From assembly GCA_015039315.1 (NCBI GenBank), contig WIDE01000012.1, forward strand, positions 4,877 through 68,876: a stretch of DNA of 64,000 nucleotides, read 5' to 3'. A model generated the notes under the pieces. That model made no database searches. It had not been told where the DNA came from and saw only the letters and a program-made list of their open reading frames with translations. Of this stretch, positions 26,758 through 38,349 are shown piece after piece (positions within the stretch are counted from its first letter, which is position 1; each line of letters starts with the position of its first letter). Origin of the DNA: Clavulina sp. PMI_390 (taxonomy: Eukaryota > Basidiomycota > Agaricomycetes > Cantharellales > Hydnaceae). The position numbers and the translations under genes are program-made.

Positions 26758-27606
26758 TTAGTCTATGAGGTCTTCACCATCATCACTAAATCTCGTCTTG
26801 TTCGCCGAGCAGAGATCAATTGAGGAAAGGGATATGTTATCACATGGCGCATTGCTGTAGGAGTGACCTACCCCATCATTAGTGATGTTAGCAACAAACT
26901 TGGTGTGGCCTATCAGAGCAATGAGTAATGCGGAGCAACGTCAATTGGCTGAATTCCAGCGACTCACTTCCAAAGGCAAGAACTTTGCCATTCTCGTCTT
27001 TGATGTCAACCCTAGTGTAAGCTAGCGTGCGACCTTATTCGGTGTGTCAACACGACGATCCCGACATCAGTTCGGGGGATTGAGACTTAAACCACGCACC
27101 TAGCGCAGTAACAGTCCCAGTCATATGGATGGTATTTCCTGTGGAACCAACGTTCCTAACGAACGAGGTAGATATATCTTTGCAAGATGAGACCGAATTG
27201 GTGGAAGTTCAAGGAGTGGTCACGAACCTGTTGAAACCCCAGTCATAAAGTAGCCCTTGCTGGCAACAGCAAGGCTTCCCACTGTATCTACCAGAGACAT
27301 TACAAGCCCTCCATGAACACTCTGCCCATGTTTTGTGAGTTTAGTTTCCACAAATAGTTGGGACGAACAACCCGGAATGCACCTTGACGCGATTTACTAA
27401 ATTTTCAGTCACGAAGAGGAAGCGAAACATAACGACGCATAGAAGGCATGGAACGAACAATGATGTGGTTCAATTCTCAAGGAGCACTCAACCTTCCCAG
27501 GTACAGCTCGTTTCACCAACAGGTTTGGAAAGCACTGAGCATCGTGGCCTTTGGTTTCTAGAAACGAACGCCACACGCTTTGAGTAAACCGAAGGCAAGC
27601 AGCCAT
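26758..27606 (-). CDS. Hotdog-fold acyl-CoA thioesterase (ACOT13/PaaI-like)
   Basis: Probable thioesterase of the 4HBT/PaaI group. ATG 27606 starts MAACLRFTQSVWRSFLE. Then VPGKVECSLRIEPHH is spliced at a phase-1 junction to LNRVKSVHGGLVMSLVDT, which holds the family HGG and the catalytic Asp region. It continues GSLAVASKGYFMTGVSTDIS, FVRNVGSTGNTIHMTGTV, TLAYTRVDIKDENGKVLAFG and HTKFV. This agrees in order and spacing with human ACOT13. The last segment after ITNDG either reads through or loses a 75-nt in-frame intron; both reach the stop at 26758. Substrate unknown; medium or long acyl-CoA is the family norm. Confidence 0.82.
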
Positions 27607-27763
27607 TTTTATCAATATTGGTCGCTCTGGAGGGGCGGAGGGGCTGGGGTGGCAGAAACAAACCACACCAATGTCACACAGTGTTCGCACGTTACACTGT
27701 CACCAGCACGCACTGCTGGTGCAACCGTGTGCTTCTGCATCAGCACATTTGTCATCTCGAAAG

Positions 27764-30700
27764 ATGGGCTTTAGCAAGAGATCGAGCATCAATACCATGA
27801 GTTCCCCACTTACCCCTGCGGAGATGTTGGAACTACCTCGTCCTGGCAATCTTCAGGTCAATCCAAAGGGCGATCTAGCCTTGATCACCATATCCGAACA
27901 CTCCTTTGACACCAAAAAGTACATATCGACAAACTTTCATACTCTTCTACACAGATTTCGCTAACTTGGGGTACTTAGGACAAGTCGAAGGATCGAGATC
28001 CACTCCGTCAATCAGTTTGGGGGACATCCAGGGAGCCTGAATGGGTCCGAAGCCTTCTGGCTTGATTCGAGGACCGTCTGCCATGTCGTGACGGATGAGG
28101 AGTCTGATGAGCAACAGCTATTCGCAGTATCCCTAAGCCTAGAGGAAGGAGGCTCCATCCAATGCTTAGCACCTCGACTCATTGGCACGCTTCCAGCCGC
28201 TGTGTCTGCAAGGTGCGATTTGCGAGTGGGGTGGTATCAGGTCAAACTGACAGACATTACCAGCAACTTTAAATATGCAAATAAGCTTCTGGTGTGGGTA
28301 TCATGCACCTTCATCGTATATGCGCTTCTTGTTCATTTTGTATGGCAGATTCTCAGCATACGTCTACAGTGACGAGGATCTCGCCACTGTCAAAGATCAA
28401 GACGAGCGGAAGAAACTCGAAGATACGACAGCAATGACTTTTGACTCACTTTACGTCCGCCATTGGTGTGTGCTCGTTATCTTCTTACCTCTACGCTTTG
28501 GATTTATGACTCAGCCGGTCGATTTAGGGACAGATACACTGGCCCAAAGCATTCTAGTATTTTTGCTGTCCATATTCACTCTGACGACGGCGAAGGTTGG
28601 CATCTCGATCAGCAGTTCTTCGCCCCCCTCCGAGGGACCGGTCATGTAAGTAAACATACAATGGGATCTTTCATGGTCTTTGACAATTATCATAGTCGAC
28701 ACCTGTAGAGCCTTTTGGCGGGGCTGAGGACTTCGATGTCTATGGAGATTCGCTAGTTTATACGACCAAAGATCCGGCCATCAACGATGCTACGCATACA
28801 AGGCAGAACGTAAGATTTTCTTGCCCTTCATTTGACATTCGAGAGTGTAGGCCAAATTACTCTATACCATAGATTTATCTTACTACCATCATTCAGCGTT
28901 CTACACCAAGAATGCTGACGTCAGGTGGCCAAGGCGCTGTACGTCTATTCCCCTGACACCCACTGAAACCTGATTCGATTCGCCAAATAGACCAAGGCGC
29001 CCATTTTTGATCGTTCAGGAGATAGGGTAGCCTGGCTAGAACTCAAAGAAGACGGGTACGAATCTGATGCTTCAAGCGTGGTGCTCTTTGATGTGCGGGA
29101 TGATGTTCGGTACACCTTGAAGTTCGGTCAAACATTCGAGCCATCGACTGTGTGGGATCGAAGTCCTGAGGCGATTACGGTTGGTTATATTACCTCCTGG
29201 ATGCCATGAATAGGTCTAATGTTTTCCCTCTAAGTTCACCACCGATAACAAGCGCCTCATTCTCACAGTTGGTGACCACGCCCGCGTCAAGATCTTCTTG
29301 TCATCCGTCCTCACAACTACAAAGGCTAGAAACTCAACAATGGGAATCATCTCAGTAGATCTAGTCACGACAAAGCCCGAAGCTCTTACCCACGATGGAG
29401 CCGCAAGCGCAGTACAAGCCACTCCGGATGGCAGCATAATCTTCCTAAGCAGCTCACTAAACGGTCCTAACAATATCTATATCCTCAAGCCGCAAGGGGC
29501 CGGCGCCTATACCACCTCAAGGGTCTCAGACTTTGGTGATGCACTACTGAAAACAAAAAAACTTGAATCCTTTGAGGAAATCAACTTTGAAGGTGCTAAT
29601 AGTGTCACAATCCAGGGATGGGTTGTTCGTCCATATGGCTGGGAACCGGGACACGTATCCAAATGGTCCGCTAGATTCCTCAATTTGTGGTAGAACTGAG
29701 TAATGTACGGTTTTTCCATTCCAGGCCTGCGGTCCTACTGATTCATGGAGGTATGCTGCATTGACAATCTCTAAAGTTTTATCTCATAATATCATCCCTT
29801 AACTCAGGCCCCCAAGGTTTGTAGCTATATTATCCCTATCAATAATTGCTCTGACTTCGATAAAGGCGCATGGGAGGATCAGTGGAGCACACGATGGAAT
29901 CCTCAAGGTTAGCTCCTGCTAACACACAGGAAGAGGCGGATATCACTTAGAATAATATAGTATTTGCACAAAATGGCTATTTTGTTATCGCCATTAATCC
30001 AACGGGTAAGTTGCAGGCTTTCCCCCATCCACAGTCTCGTTATAACGTCATGGGCAGGGTCCACCACCTTTGGCCAAAGCCTTACTGACTCCATCAAGGG
30101 CGAGTTTTGCTTATCCACGTTATCCTCTCTCGGCTTCTGCTGATGTTTCACCATGTTCTAGGCGATTGGGGCGGCAAGCCTATCGTTGATCTTCAGAAGG
30201 GGTTTGATTTTGCTCTGCAACATTTCCCCGAGATAGATCCCCAAAGAACAGCAGCGGCGGGCGCCAGTTATGGCGGATTTGCGGTCAACTGGATTGCTGG
30301 AAATTCGGAGAAATACGGCTTCAATTTCAAAGCTCTTGTCACGCATGATGGGGTGAGCAATATTTTATTTTATGGATCATCATGTTTAACCAATTTTGTA
30401 GGTCTTCAATACCTCGGCAATGGGATATTCTACTGAAGAGCTTTTCTTCGTCAGTGATTCAACGTACCTACCCGTTGGTACCTCGAACTAATCCTTACCT
30501 GCAGTGGATGCATGAATTTGATGGCTCCCCTTTTGACGAAACTGCCATTGCTACCGCTGAGAAGTGGAATCCCGCCAACTACGTGAAGAATTTCAAAATC
30601 CCTCACCTCATTGTTAGTCCCTAGATGCGCTCTAGTTCCCTCCTTGATGACAAGTCTTACCTTGACTAGATTCATGGCTCAAAAGACTATCGTTTGACTG

Positions 30701-30966
30701 ACGGGGAAGGCATTTCCATGTTCACTGCGTTGCAGCTGTGCGTTCATCAATGCTAATTTCGTTTAGTATATCTAACATGCAGCCCATAGAAAAAGCGTTC
30801 CAAGCAGATTGGTACTTTTCCCAGATGAAAACCATTGGGTCCTCAAACCAGAAAACTCGTTAGTGCATGCTGTCCCATTATATAAGCCCGGAAGTAATGA
30901 TTTACCCTTGACAGACTCAAGTGGCACGAGGAAGTATTTGGGTGGTTGGACAAACACATCGCATAA
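27764..30966 (+). CDS. Prolyl oligopeptidase-family dipeptidyl peptidase (S9C, DPP5-like)
   Basis: Serine peptidase of family S9 with an N-terminal beta-propeller and C-terminal alpha/beta hydrolase. Propeller blades include LELPRPGNLQVNPKGDLALI, SAYVYSDEDL, FDSLYVRHW and VEPFGGAEDFDV. The hydrolase half has LLIHGGPQGAWEDQWS, the nucleophile motif GASYGGF (about 30265), the Asp in IIHGSKDYRLTDGE, and the His in FPDENHWVLKP; the C-terminus is VFGWLDKHIA. Unlike secreted DppV antigens it lacks an obvious signal peptide (MGFSKRSSINTM from ATG 27764, or ATG 27797), so an intracellular role is more likely. Many introns of 50-70 bp. Divergent from the thioesterase gene with 157 bp between starts. 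Confidence 0.88.
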
Positions 30967-31172
30967 ACTCACACTCACCAGCGCTGGCTGAGTTTTTGGA
31001 GATCATGGAGTCATTGCATCGATATCTCATAATTGAATCAACTACAGCACAAGGAATAAATATTTCGTGTGACCACTCTTAGAAGCCGCTCTGGCCGTTG
31101 TCCGACAACATAAATCGAAAGGGGAGGATTGTTGCTGCGAAGTGATGGTTGTTTACTCACCATCCTTCTTTG

Positions 31173-32977
31173 ATGCTTTCGAGCATAACAAATAATGAGT
31201 TCGCGTCCCTATTCTACAAAATACGTCTCCCTCGCCATTTTAATGGCCGGATAGGTTCGTAGCAGATGCGAGGCAGGCTATGTTTGTTGATTTCACCTTC
31301 TTTGACTCTAGGAGTTGCGTTCTCTGGTGGCCCAGACTCTGCCTGTTTGGGATTCCTACTTCGCCGACTAATTCTATCCGGAACCCCATTTTCGCACTCT
31401 CAGGAGAGACTCAACGAGCTTCTAGCATTCATCGTCGATCATAGACTACAAGATTCTTCTTCTGCCATGACAACAGCTGCGACACGAATTGCTCATGAAC
31501 TGGGTATACGGCCGGTAATTTCTCACATCGAATGGGGAAATGGTATCTTCCCAAAAAAGCCAGAGAAAGGGGACGCTTTGGAACGCGTAGCTCGCCGTGC
31601 TCGTTACCATTTGCTGCATGAAGCTTTGGGGAGGCATGATGTGTCCGTCCTGTGCTTTGGACATCACTTGAATGACCAGATAGAGACATCAATTGTACGT
31701 CTCAACTCTGGAAGCTCGTCTGCTGGGCTTTCCGGTATGCGAGAAATACGCCGATGGGGTATGGGCACCCGAGAAGGATACACGGATGGGATGGGATGGA
31801 CAGGGATTTCTGGGATGAGCAAATGGATAGCTCGACCTCTCCTTGGTATATCAAAAGTGAGTGACGACTTTGCCTAGCTGCCCAAGGTGATTGAGCATAT
31901 TATGCAACAGGATCGAATTTTAGCGACCTGCGAGGAGAATAGGCTGGAATTTGTTGTTGACGCCACAAACTTCCAGCCTGACTTAACAATTCGTAATCAA
32001 ATACGGCATGATCTAGAAATCTCCAAGTCCAATGTTAGTGAGCCATCACTGGCATGGTCGCGTTTATTGACGTACTTTCCAGCCGTCGCAAACCACCGCC
32101 TCGCTCCGCAAACTAAGTGCAACTGTGAGCGGGCTACATGAAGAATCATTGAGCCACTGGGTCGCTGGGCATCGTGGAACTTTCCGTCGGTCTGAACGAG
32201 AAGGTGCTTTCAATCTTGACCTCGAGAACCTGCGTATTCATCACCTGAATAGCCACCTCTTTTCTTCGAAGAAATCAAGTGAAAACCGTGCCATCGACAC
32301 TCTTTGTGCCCCACACTCGTGGCCAGCTCTCTCCTGGAGCATTGAATGCGTTGATTGTTCGCGTCCTTCGCTACGTATCGCCAAATCCCTGGGGGTGTCC
32401 ATCTGCAGAGTCCTGGCGACGCACTAAAAGTCTCAAGAATATTGCTGCAAAGTTGGAACGAGCACCCTCCGAACTTGATGTTCCTTTCAGTGCTGGTTCC
32501 GGGGTGCTCTGGCTTCCCGCCTATTTAACAACAACAGGCCGCATCAAGCGTCGGACGACGGGTCTTCCTATAGACTGTACCTCTGGCTGGCTCTCGGTGC
32601 GCCTTCCACCCCCTAGTCTTCCTCGATCGTCTCACCACGCCGGAGAGATCACATGGTGCTGCCCAGAGGGATCGCACCATAAACTACATGACACAGAAGA
32701 ACAATGGCCAGTGCAAGGCAAGGTCGAGGTCCGCATTCTGTTTGACTGCCGATTTCTTCTTGATATCATACCTTCACGCCTCCCCGAAAACATCACCCAC
32801 GTTCGCGTCAAACCCCATGGCAAGTGGTCTCTCCCTCGGGTTATACTAACATCAGTGACCAATGACACCCAATATACATGGACGTGTCCTGAGCATCCTC
32901 GCTTGCCTGAAGCTTATATACACACCGACAAACCCTGGCTCAGAGTACAATATGCTCGCACACTAGGTAGCATTTGA
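31173..32977 (+). CDS. tRNA(Ile)-lysidine synthase-like PP-loop ATPase (TilS family)
   Basis: TilS enzymes convert the wobble C of tRNA-Ile(CAU) to lysidine, in eukaryotes in mitochondria. Exon 1 (31173-31254) encodes MLSSITNNEFASLFYKIRLP. Its phase-1 splice to 31312 yields RIGVAFSGGPDSACL, the SGGxDS PP-loop. Further N-type motifs are IVDHRLQ, ALERVARRARYHLL and FGHHLNDQIETSIVRLNSGS. ISK is spliced to DRILATCEENRLEFVVDATN, with RNQIRHDL next. A 46-nt intron near 32233-32278 restores the frame to GALNALIVRVLRYVSPNPWG, the conserved C-terminal helix region. The protein ends ...ARTLGSI at 32977. The basic/aromatic N-terminus could act as a mitochondrial targeting signal. Confidence 0.85.
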
Positions 32978-33063
32978 GCTAAACATACTGAATATCTCAC
33001 AAATGGAATGATTTGTGTGTGGTGTAATCTATGAGTTTAATATAGCGCGAGCAAGACGCCGTT

Positions 33064-34864
33064 CTATGCAGGCCAGAGAAGCCAAGGCAGGAGCGAAAGA
33101 ACAAGAATTCGAGAAACACAGGATCTACGGGATAATCGATGGGCGGTAGAACTAACCCAATTGTGAGATTTCGTGTTTTCGATGCTGACCAACGGAACGA
33201 ACCTTTGTGGCTTGCCTACGATTTTGACATCCAAAATGGCTACTAGCCCATCAATAGCAGGTCTTCCGTCCTGAAAGCAACCCGTAGATTGCCGTAAGCA
33301 GAGTGCAACATGGCTTCGAGGGTAGTCAGCAAAACATACCACAGGAACAGTGTCATTATGATTAATCCCAATGCTTGTGTTCTGCAGGAGTCCGGTAACG
33401 TAGGTGGATTTCGTTTCATATGTGTAATTTGAATACGTGGTGCGGCCGGTGAAACTAGGCATGAATCCGGGTGATGCAGGTGTCGTAGTATTAGTCGTTA
33501 GATTGGTGAACCCTGATGTGGGTGATGCGAGATCGAGAGTGGGGATGATTGAAGTCTGGTTTGTAGCATTGGCGATAAACCAATCTCTAGAACGATACTT
33601 GTAGACCGAGTCTACTAACTCAAGGCGCTCTTCCAGCTTACCGTCCCAAGTCGTACCTAAGATTGATGGCTTGAACGGAGAACATCATGGGATATTATAT
33701 AGGTTGATGTATACGGACCCGTTTGGAATTATGCCATGGGCTTGCGCCGCAGGTTCTTCATATGAAAGGCTTTGAGACGGGAATCCACGAGTCAGGTTGG
33801 CATTCGTTCACAGGAACACAATGATTTACGCCATAAATATCGCACCACTGTCAAACATATCATCAGGTAAATTGGGTCAATGCAAATGGCAAGGATGAGA
33901 CCAACGTGTTGGCAGATGGTCCGTTTTGTGTCCAGTAGCGTAGATGGCTACCACCCTGCAAGTATCGGTGGTAATGGGCTGTAATTTAGCAGAACGGTAC
34001 GAGTCCGTAATGAAGCTCATGTCATAATTACTTGAATGGTTTCGATACACGTCCCTGGAGGTAAAAGGACGTGAGTCTGGGTTTACTGTATTGTTACATG
34101 AAAAAAAAAAAAAAAAAAAAAAAAAAACGGACCGGTATAGGGATTTCCTACTCCAAAAATACATCAACAGTGACATATATCCTAGACAAAACCAAGCGAT
34201 ATAGCTCACCATAGTCATACCTTATCACTGCAGTTTGGTTCTGTGGACCGAGTCCGTCGCCCAAGTTTGCAGCTTGTGCAACACCAATGTGTTGGCCTGT
34301 GGATCGTCACTGTTAAACATGGCTAGTGGTCGACAGTGAGCTGCCGCGTGAGTAGGCACGCACCTAAGCATTCTGTGGTATAGTTCAAGGACCTTGTGGA
34401 GCCAGCGAATAAAGATATCGAACAAAACATGAGCCAATCTATTCCCCAACTTCTCGCCCAACTCAACGCCTCACAGAAAATAGTTTTGGAGACCGCCGTT
34501 GTTGAAAGAGTCGACAAGCACGTCGGCATCTGAATCCCCAGATATTATGACATTAATGGGTTCGCCCAGACCAGGAGGGTCTGTGTTTGGAATAATCTAA
34601 CCAGAAGTCGATGTGAGGAAATAGAGGTATAGCGTAAGGCGAATGGCAACGAGCCGTGAGCATTGAGCCATAGTTATCGAGTGGACTGGCATAACCGATT
34701 GTATCGGATCGTTCAGTGGGGATAGAAGTGACAACCAGGCATTGGAAAAGGGAGACGGCAATAATCAGAGGAACCAGTGGAACCAGGTACATGCGGCCTA
34801 GGAAATATGGTAAGTGGGGAGAAACCGCACGAGTAGTGGAAAGACGAAGATCCTGAACTCTCAT
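33064..34864 (-). CDS. Uncharacterised secreted/membrane protein of a basidiomycete 'INVIISG' family
   Basis: No function known to me. ATG 34864 starts a protein with one hydrophobic segment near residues 27-47 (MYLVPLVPLIIAVSLFQCLV), probably a signal anchor. Then come INVIISGDSDADVLVD, YTTECLG, HIGVAQAANLGDGLG, NQTAVIRYDYGELY, GGSHLRYWTQNGPSANT, GAIFMA joined to VSYEEPAAQAHGIIPNG, and RDWFIANATN. I recall this order of blocks from many unannotated Agaricomycete proteins. About eight short exons, some alternating frame. Several N-glycosylation sequons suggest a luminal or extracellular face. The C-terminus ends with a hydrophobic stretch (ILVLSLLPWLLWPA), possibly a second membrane segment or GPI signal. 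The GGxH and ANLGDG motifs look like conserved functional residues. Confidence 0.7.
34101..34127. repeat. 27-nt poly(A) homopolymer
   Basis: Uninterrupted run of 27 A on the plus strand, poly(T) on the coding strand of the overlapping minus gene. It lies inside an intron, where the T run sits just before a 3' splice site (CATGTAACAATACAG), so it may act as an oversized polypyrimidine tract. It could also be an old retroposed tail. Length is probably variable between strains. Confidence 0.85.
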
Positions 34865-35218
34865 AGATTTATTACCTGACAACGCCTCGTGGCAGTCTGT
34901 TGGCGAGACGGGAGGCGGCAAGGAGCAATGTCATGACGTCACACAGGAGATAACAACGGGTGCCCGTCACAACCAGGGGTTTGCCGTGATTCCCAATTGA
35001 AGACCGCCGCGATTGGACCCGTCCAGGTGGCACGCCCCGCGCTGACATTGACTTGACAGAATACACAGACAAAAAGGGAGACCCGCAAGCAAGACCTGAA
35101 CCCATATGGACATATTCAGGACCGGACAAGCGCTATTGTACAGGACATTACAAAAGTGGATCCGGCAGCTGGCCACCTTGTATTTATAAAAAGGCAGGCA
35201 GGGTAAACTAAATGGGTC
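34865..35218. other. Intergenic, no gene recognised
   Basis: 354 bp between the translin stop (minus) and the start of the downstream minus gene. Open frames here lack ATG-led conserved sequence. Presumably the promoter and 5' UTR of the INVIISG-family gene. Confidence 0.4.
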
Positions 35219-36371
35219 TCACGGTAATTCCGTATCTCTTTCAGGACGAAGTTTGCGAAGTGTGATCTGTGCAAAGTGAGATTTAGCGCAGTACGCAGTG
35301 CGAGGTAAGATGAAATAGCCTACGTCGTACACAACTTCCTCAATACGTTTCATGTCATATTTGATCCTGTGCCCATAGATTCAGATGCATGGAAGGGATG
35401 ACCAGGTGAAGAGAATGGCGCTTACGAGTCGAATCTTCTTCGGAGTGAATCATTCTTTAGATTCAGCTATATTTGGGTACGGAGCATGGTAAATTTCAGG
35501 AATGGTGTAATTATTGGGATGGAGTCACCAGAGAAAAGCCCGCGAAAAGGTCTCGCACGAACTCGCTAATCTTGAATGGACCATTGAAGTCCCCCATGGT
35601 GACCATATTGACTGCTAATCGTGACTGAAAAAGACCAATGAATTGAATCGAGTAAGCAAAAAGCGAAGAACCTGACGTGACGCACTAGTTCGTTGATCAA
35701 GGTAATTACTACAAACATAAGTCAGTGTAATGCTGGACTGGCTGTAACGAAGGGAACTCACGGCCATGAAGGTAGTCCTCGACTTGGAGATATAGACGAT
35801 CTTTCCACGTGGCATCAACTGATCAACATCGAGTAAGGGATACATAAGATCGGATTATATGAATAGCAACAAATGACGAACTCCCCAAGAGCTCATTGAC
35901 AGTAGCCATAGATATGAGCCTGCCTGAATCGAGAAATTCAATGAGGGCGGCAGCGAATACAGCTGTTTGGAGGGTTCTTGTCCACGTTTCTTTCCATCTT
36001 TCAGGGAATCTAAGTCAAGAAGATGCTTTCAGGGGAAGTAGTAGTTACACATGCCTCCAGAACTGGTGAGGTGGGACACATTCGGATATCTGAGCTGTAT
36101 GCTCACGGCAAGATAGAAGGAGTGGCTTTGCCGAGGAAACAAGATCGGAGACTGTGTTCATATTGGTTCTGAGTGCCCATCGATATATCGTTATCGGGAG
36201 TACAGTGGAACACGACTGACTTTGAGATGGGGGTGTAGAATGGAGGGTGTTCAAGTGTCCAACGATTAGACGAGTGGCTTTTTCAAAATTATTTGCTTCA
36301 TCGCGAATCTTTTCTCTAACGACGGCCTCTTGCTCGAGATGTTCTCGAAGCTCCTCAATATTGATATCCAT
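35219..36371 (-). CDS. TSN: Translin homologue
   Basis: Translin is a small helical RNA/DNA-binding protein; with TRAX it forms the C3PO endonuclease that processes RNA. ATG 36371 gives MDINIEELREHLEQEA then VVREKIRDEANNFEKATR, the translin N-terminal helix. Later exons give SAKPLLLSCREHTAQI, PPHQFWRHVFPERWKET (phase-2 splice after cat gt), LQTAVFAAALIEFLDSG, VITLINELVRH, RLAVNMVTMGDFNGPFKISE, LNLKNDSLRRRFDS and IKYDMKRIEEVVYDV. All the main family helices are present and in order. The last exon, if not spliced after VVYD, extends a basic tail to 35219. The partner TRAX is not in the window. Divergent from the atypical kinase with 160 bp between starts. Confidence 0.88.
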
Positions 36372-36531
36372 GTCGGCGCAACTTGACTGCTGTTTACTGA
36401 TGTGTGTTTGTGCCAAGGCAGCCGCTCGGGCTCTGCTCCACCACGTCGGCCTCAAACAGTCACCACACACACTCTAAAGCCCTCCTATTTCTTCCTCCAA
36501 ATAACGCCTCATCGACGTGCATACAACCCTA

Positions 36532-38349
36532 ATGTCCCACATTGATGATAGCCCAATAGCCTCCCGTCCTTCCCTCTCTGCTGCTGCCCTTTGGCTCTCA
36601 GCCTTTTCTCCTCCCACTTTTAGTCATGCTGAACCGGCTGAAACCCTGTATGATGAACCACTAGGTGATATGGACGTTTCCCTTGAGGATGTTGCACAGT
36701 CACCTGCTGCCCATTATCTCCGCGCATTCTCTTCTCCACCCCCATCTGTCAGTCCCGCAGAACCGATCCGGGAAGAAATCGCAGGTTATGAGCTTGGTCG
36801 TACGCTCGGCCACAGCCTTTCTCACGTCCGTCTTGCAACCCACACCCTGACCGGTTCCGTGGTGGCTGTCAAAATCTCCTCTTTACCCACCTCCCACCCT
36901 CCATCGTCCGATCAGGGGGTCAGCGTCGAGGAAGAAGAGCAAATTTGGAGTACCCTGAATCATGAATATGTTCTTCCCTTGCTCTCAACGCACCGCACCT
37001 CTACTCAGGTGGCATTCTTCACTCTCTACTGCCCAGATGGGAGCCTCCTTGATCTCCTACACAAGAGGGCATCATTCAACGCAACGGCTGCAGGGCTGGA
37101 GGGAGATCTTGTTCGTTCTCTCTTTCGTCAATTGTGCAGCGGGATTGCATACTTGCACAATGCTATGCATATCGTTCATGGTGATATCAAACTGGAGAAC
37201 ATTCTTATCGATGACAGTGGCAATGCTCGGATAGCAGACTTTGGGTGTGCTCAACACATTGTGGATGAGCCCGAATCATCAGGAGTCATCTCACCAACAA
37301 CAGCTACCCTAAACCCATTTTCCTCCCTATCCCTGAGCCATCCAAACCCTGCGCGCGTGGATGAACCCCATTCTCCCTCAAATGGCGGCCTGGAACGCAC
37401 CCTCCATGCGTCACTCCCATACGCATCCCCGGAACTCCTTTGCTATCCACCCCATGGGTACGTTCCACCAGCCCAACCTCCGCAAGATATCTGGGCGGTT
37501 GGCTGCGTCCTGCACGCCCTTTTGACTGGTGCACTTCCGTTCGCTGATTCCTATCAACCTCGCCTCCATCAACGCATCCTTACTGGTGACTGGGAGTCGC
37601 GGTCCATCACTGCAGATGCTGACCGTGTCATTCTGAGAGGCTGCTTGCAAGTTCAGCCATCAGCTCGATGGCAAATAAGCAAGCTCGAAGCCCGCGCACA
37701 TGAAGTCGGGGCGGTAGACTACGCTGCTATGCAAGACGCCCGATCCAGATCTCGTTCTCGAACCAGACCTGTGCCATCTCGCCAGTCATCTTCTTCTGCC
37801 GAGCGTTCAGGAGAGCGGCGGCGCTCACGGGATTCATCACGTATCCGTGGCCCCTGGCCTTCCACCTTCGAAGCGTCTCCATCCTACTATGGCGCTGACC
37901 CATACTCTGTTTCCCGGCCACGCCGTACCAGCTTGGTAGAAGAAGAAGAAGAAGACGATTTTGATGAATCGCTTTCAGATCGCATTGGACGACGCGTCCG
38001 TCGAGCCCTTTCTTCAGAGTCAACCAGTATCCCAAGCCATGCTGAGCCTCTAACGCCGACGGATGATTCGTATCTCTCGTATCGTGGCTTCGTTCATTCT
38101 ACTTCCACATCTCGCAGCCGAAGTCGAGGGAGGTCCTCTACTGGGCGGATTAGAGTGGTAGCCGAACCATTCCCTGCCCCATCGTCACCATCTTCTCCAC
38201 GTTCTCCCCAAGATGCCGCCAGAGGAACGTTTGGGACAAAAGAGGAAACCATACATCATACTAGTGCTGCGAGGCTCCCAAGCTCGTCGGACAGGCTTGA
38301 CCCATACTATCACGGGGTTTCACTCTGTCCAGCCAACTCCCCACAATAG
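36532..38349 (+). CDS. Atypical Ser/Thr protein kinase with HGD catalytic loop and SR-rich tail
   Basis: Single-exon gene, 605 residues from ATG 36532. The first 90 residues are Ser/Pro-rich. The kinase domain (about 90-390) has an unusual glycine loop (LGRTLGHSLSHV, only one Gly in the usual triplet), VVAVKISSL with the ATP lysine, FRQLCSGIAYLHNAMHIVHGDIKLENIL with Gly replacing Arg of HRD, DFGCA, and SPELLCYPPHGYVPPAQPPQDIWAVGC. About 65 residues separate DFG from SPE, much longer than usual. The tail (about 405-605) is arginine/serine-rich (RSRSRTRPVP, SRSRSRGRSS) with a glutamate run. Subfamily not assigned. Catalysis is likely but not certain, since K, D, N and DFG are kept. Being intronless is unusual among its neighbours. 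Confidence 0.85.
   Translation: MSHIDDSPIASRPSLSAAALWLSAFSPPTFSHAEPAETLYDEPLGDMDVSLEDVAQSPAAHYLRAFSSPPPSVSPAEPIREEIAGYELGRTLGHSLSHVRLATHTLTGSVVAVKISSLPTSHPPSSDQGVSVEEEEQIWSTLNHEYVLPLLSTHRTSTQVAFFTLYCPDGSLLDLLHKRASFNATAAGLEGDLVRSLFRQLCSGIAYLHNAMHIVHGDIKLENILIDDSGNARIADFGCAQHIVDEPESSGVISPTTATLNPFSSLSLSHPNPARVDEPHSPSNGGLERTLHASLPYASPELLCYPPHGYVPPAQPPQDIWAVGCVLHALLTGALPFADSYQPRLHQRILTGDWESRSITADADRVILRGCLQVQPSARWQISKLEARAHEVGAVDYAAMQDARSRSRSRTRPVPSRQSSSSAERSGERRRSRDSSRIRGPWPSTFEASPSYYGADPYSVSRPRRTSLVEEEEEDDFDESLSDRIGRRVRRALSSESTSIPSHAEPLTPTDDSYLSYRGFVHSTSTSRSRSRGRSSTGRIRVVAEPFPAPSSPSSPRSPQDAARGTFGTKEETIHHTSAARLPSSSDRLDPYYHGVSLCPANSPQ

Noticed and set aside
32232..32430. Apparent frameshift in the TilS-like gene
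   Set aside because: Two frames both look coding, but a 46-nt GT..AG intron (about 32233-32278) connects them and restores the conserved C-terminal helix, so no frameshift is needed.
34872..35129. Minus-strand ORF upstream of the INVIISG-family gene
   Set aside because: No family resemblance, and the downstream ATG at 34864 begins the conserved product. It is more likely 5' flank.
36517..36531. Five-codon upstream extension of the atypical kinase
   Set aside because: It would need GTG as start. ATG at 36532 is the first true start codon.
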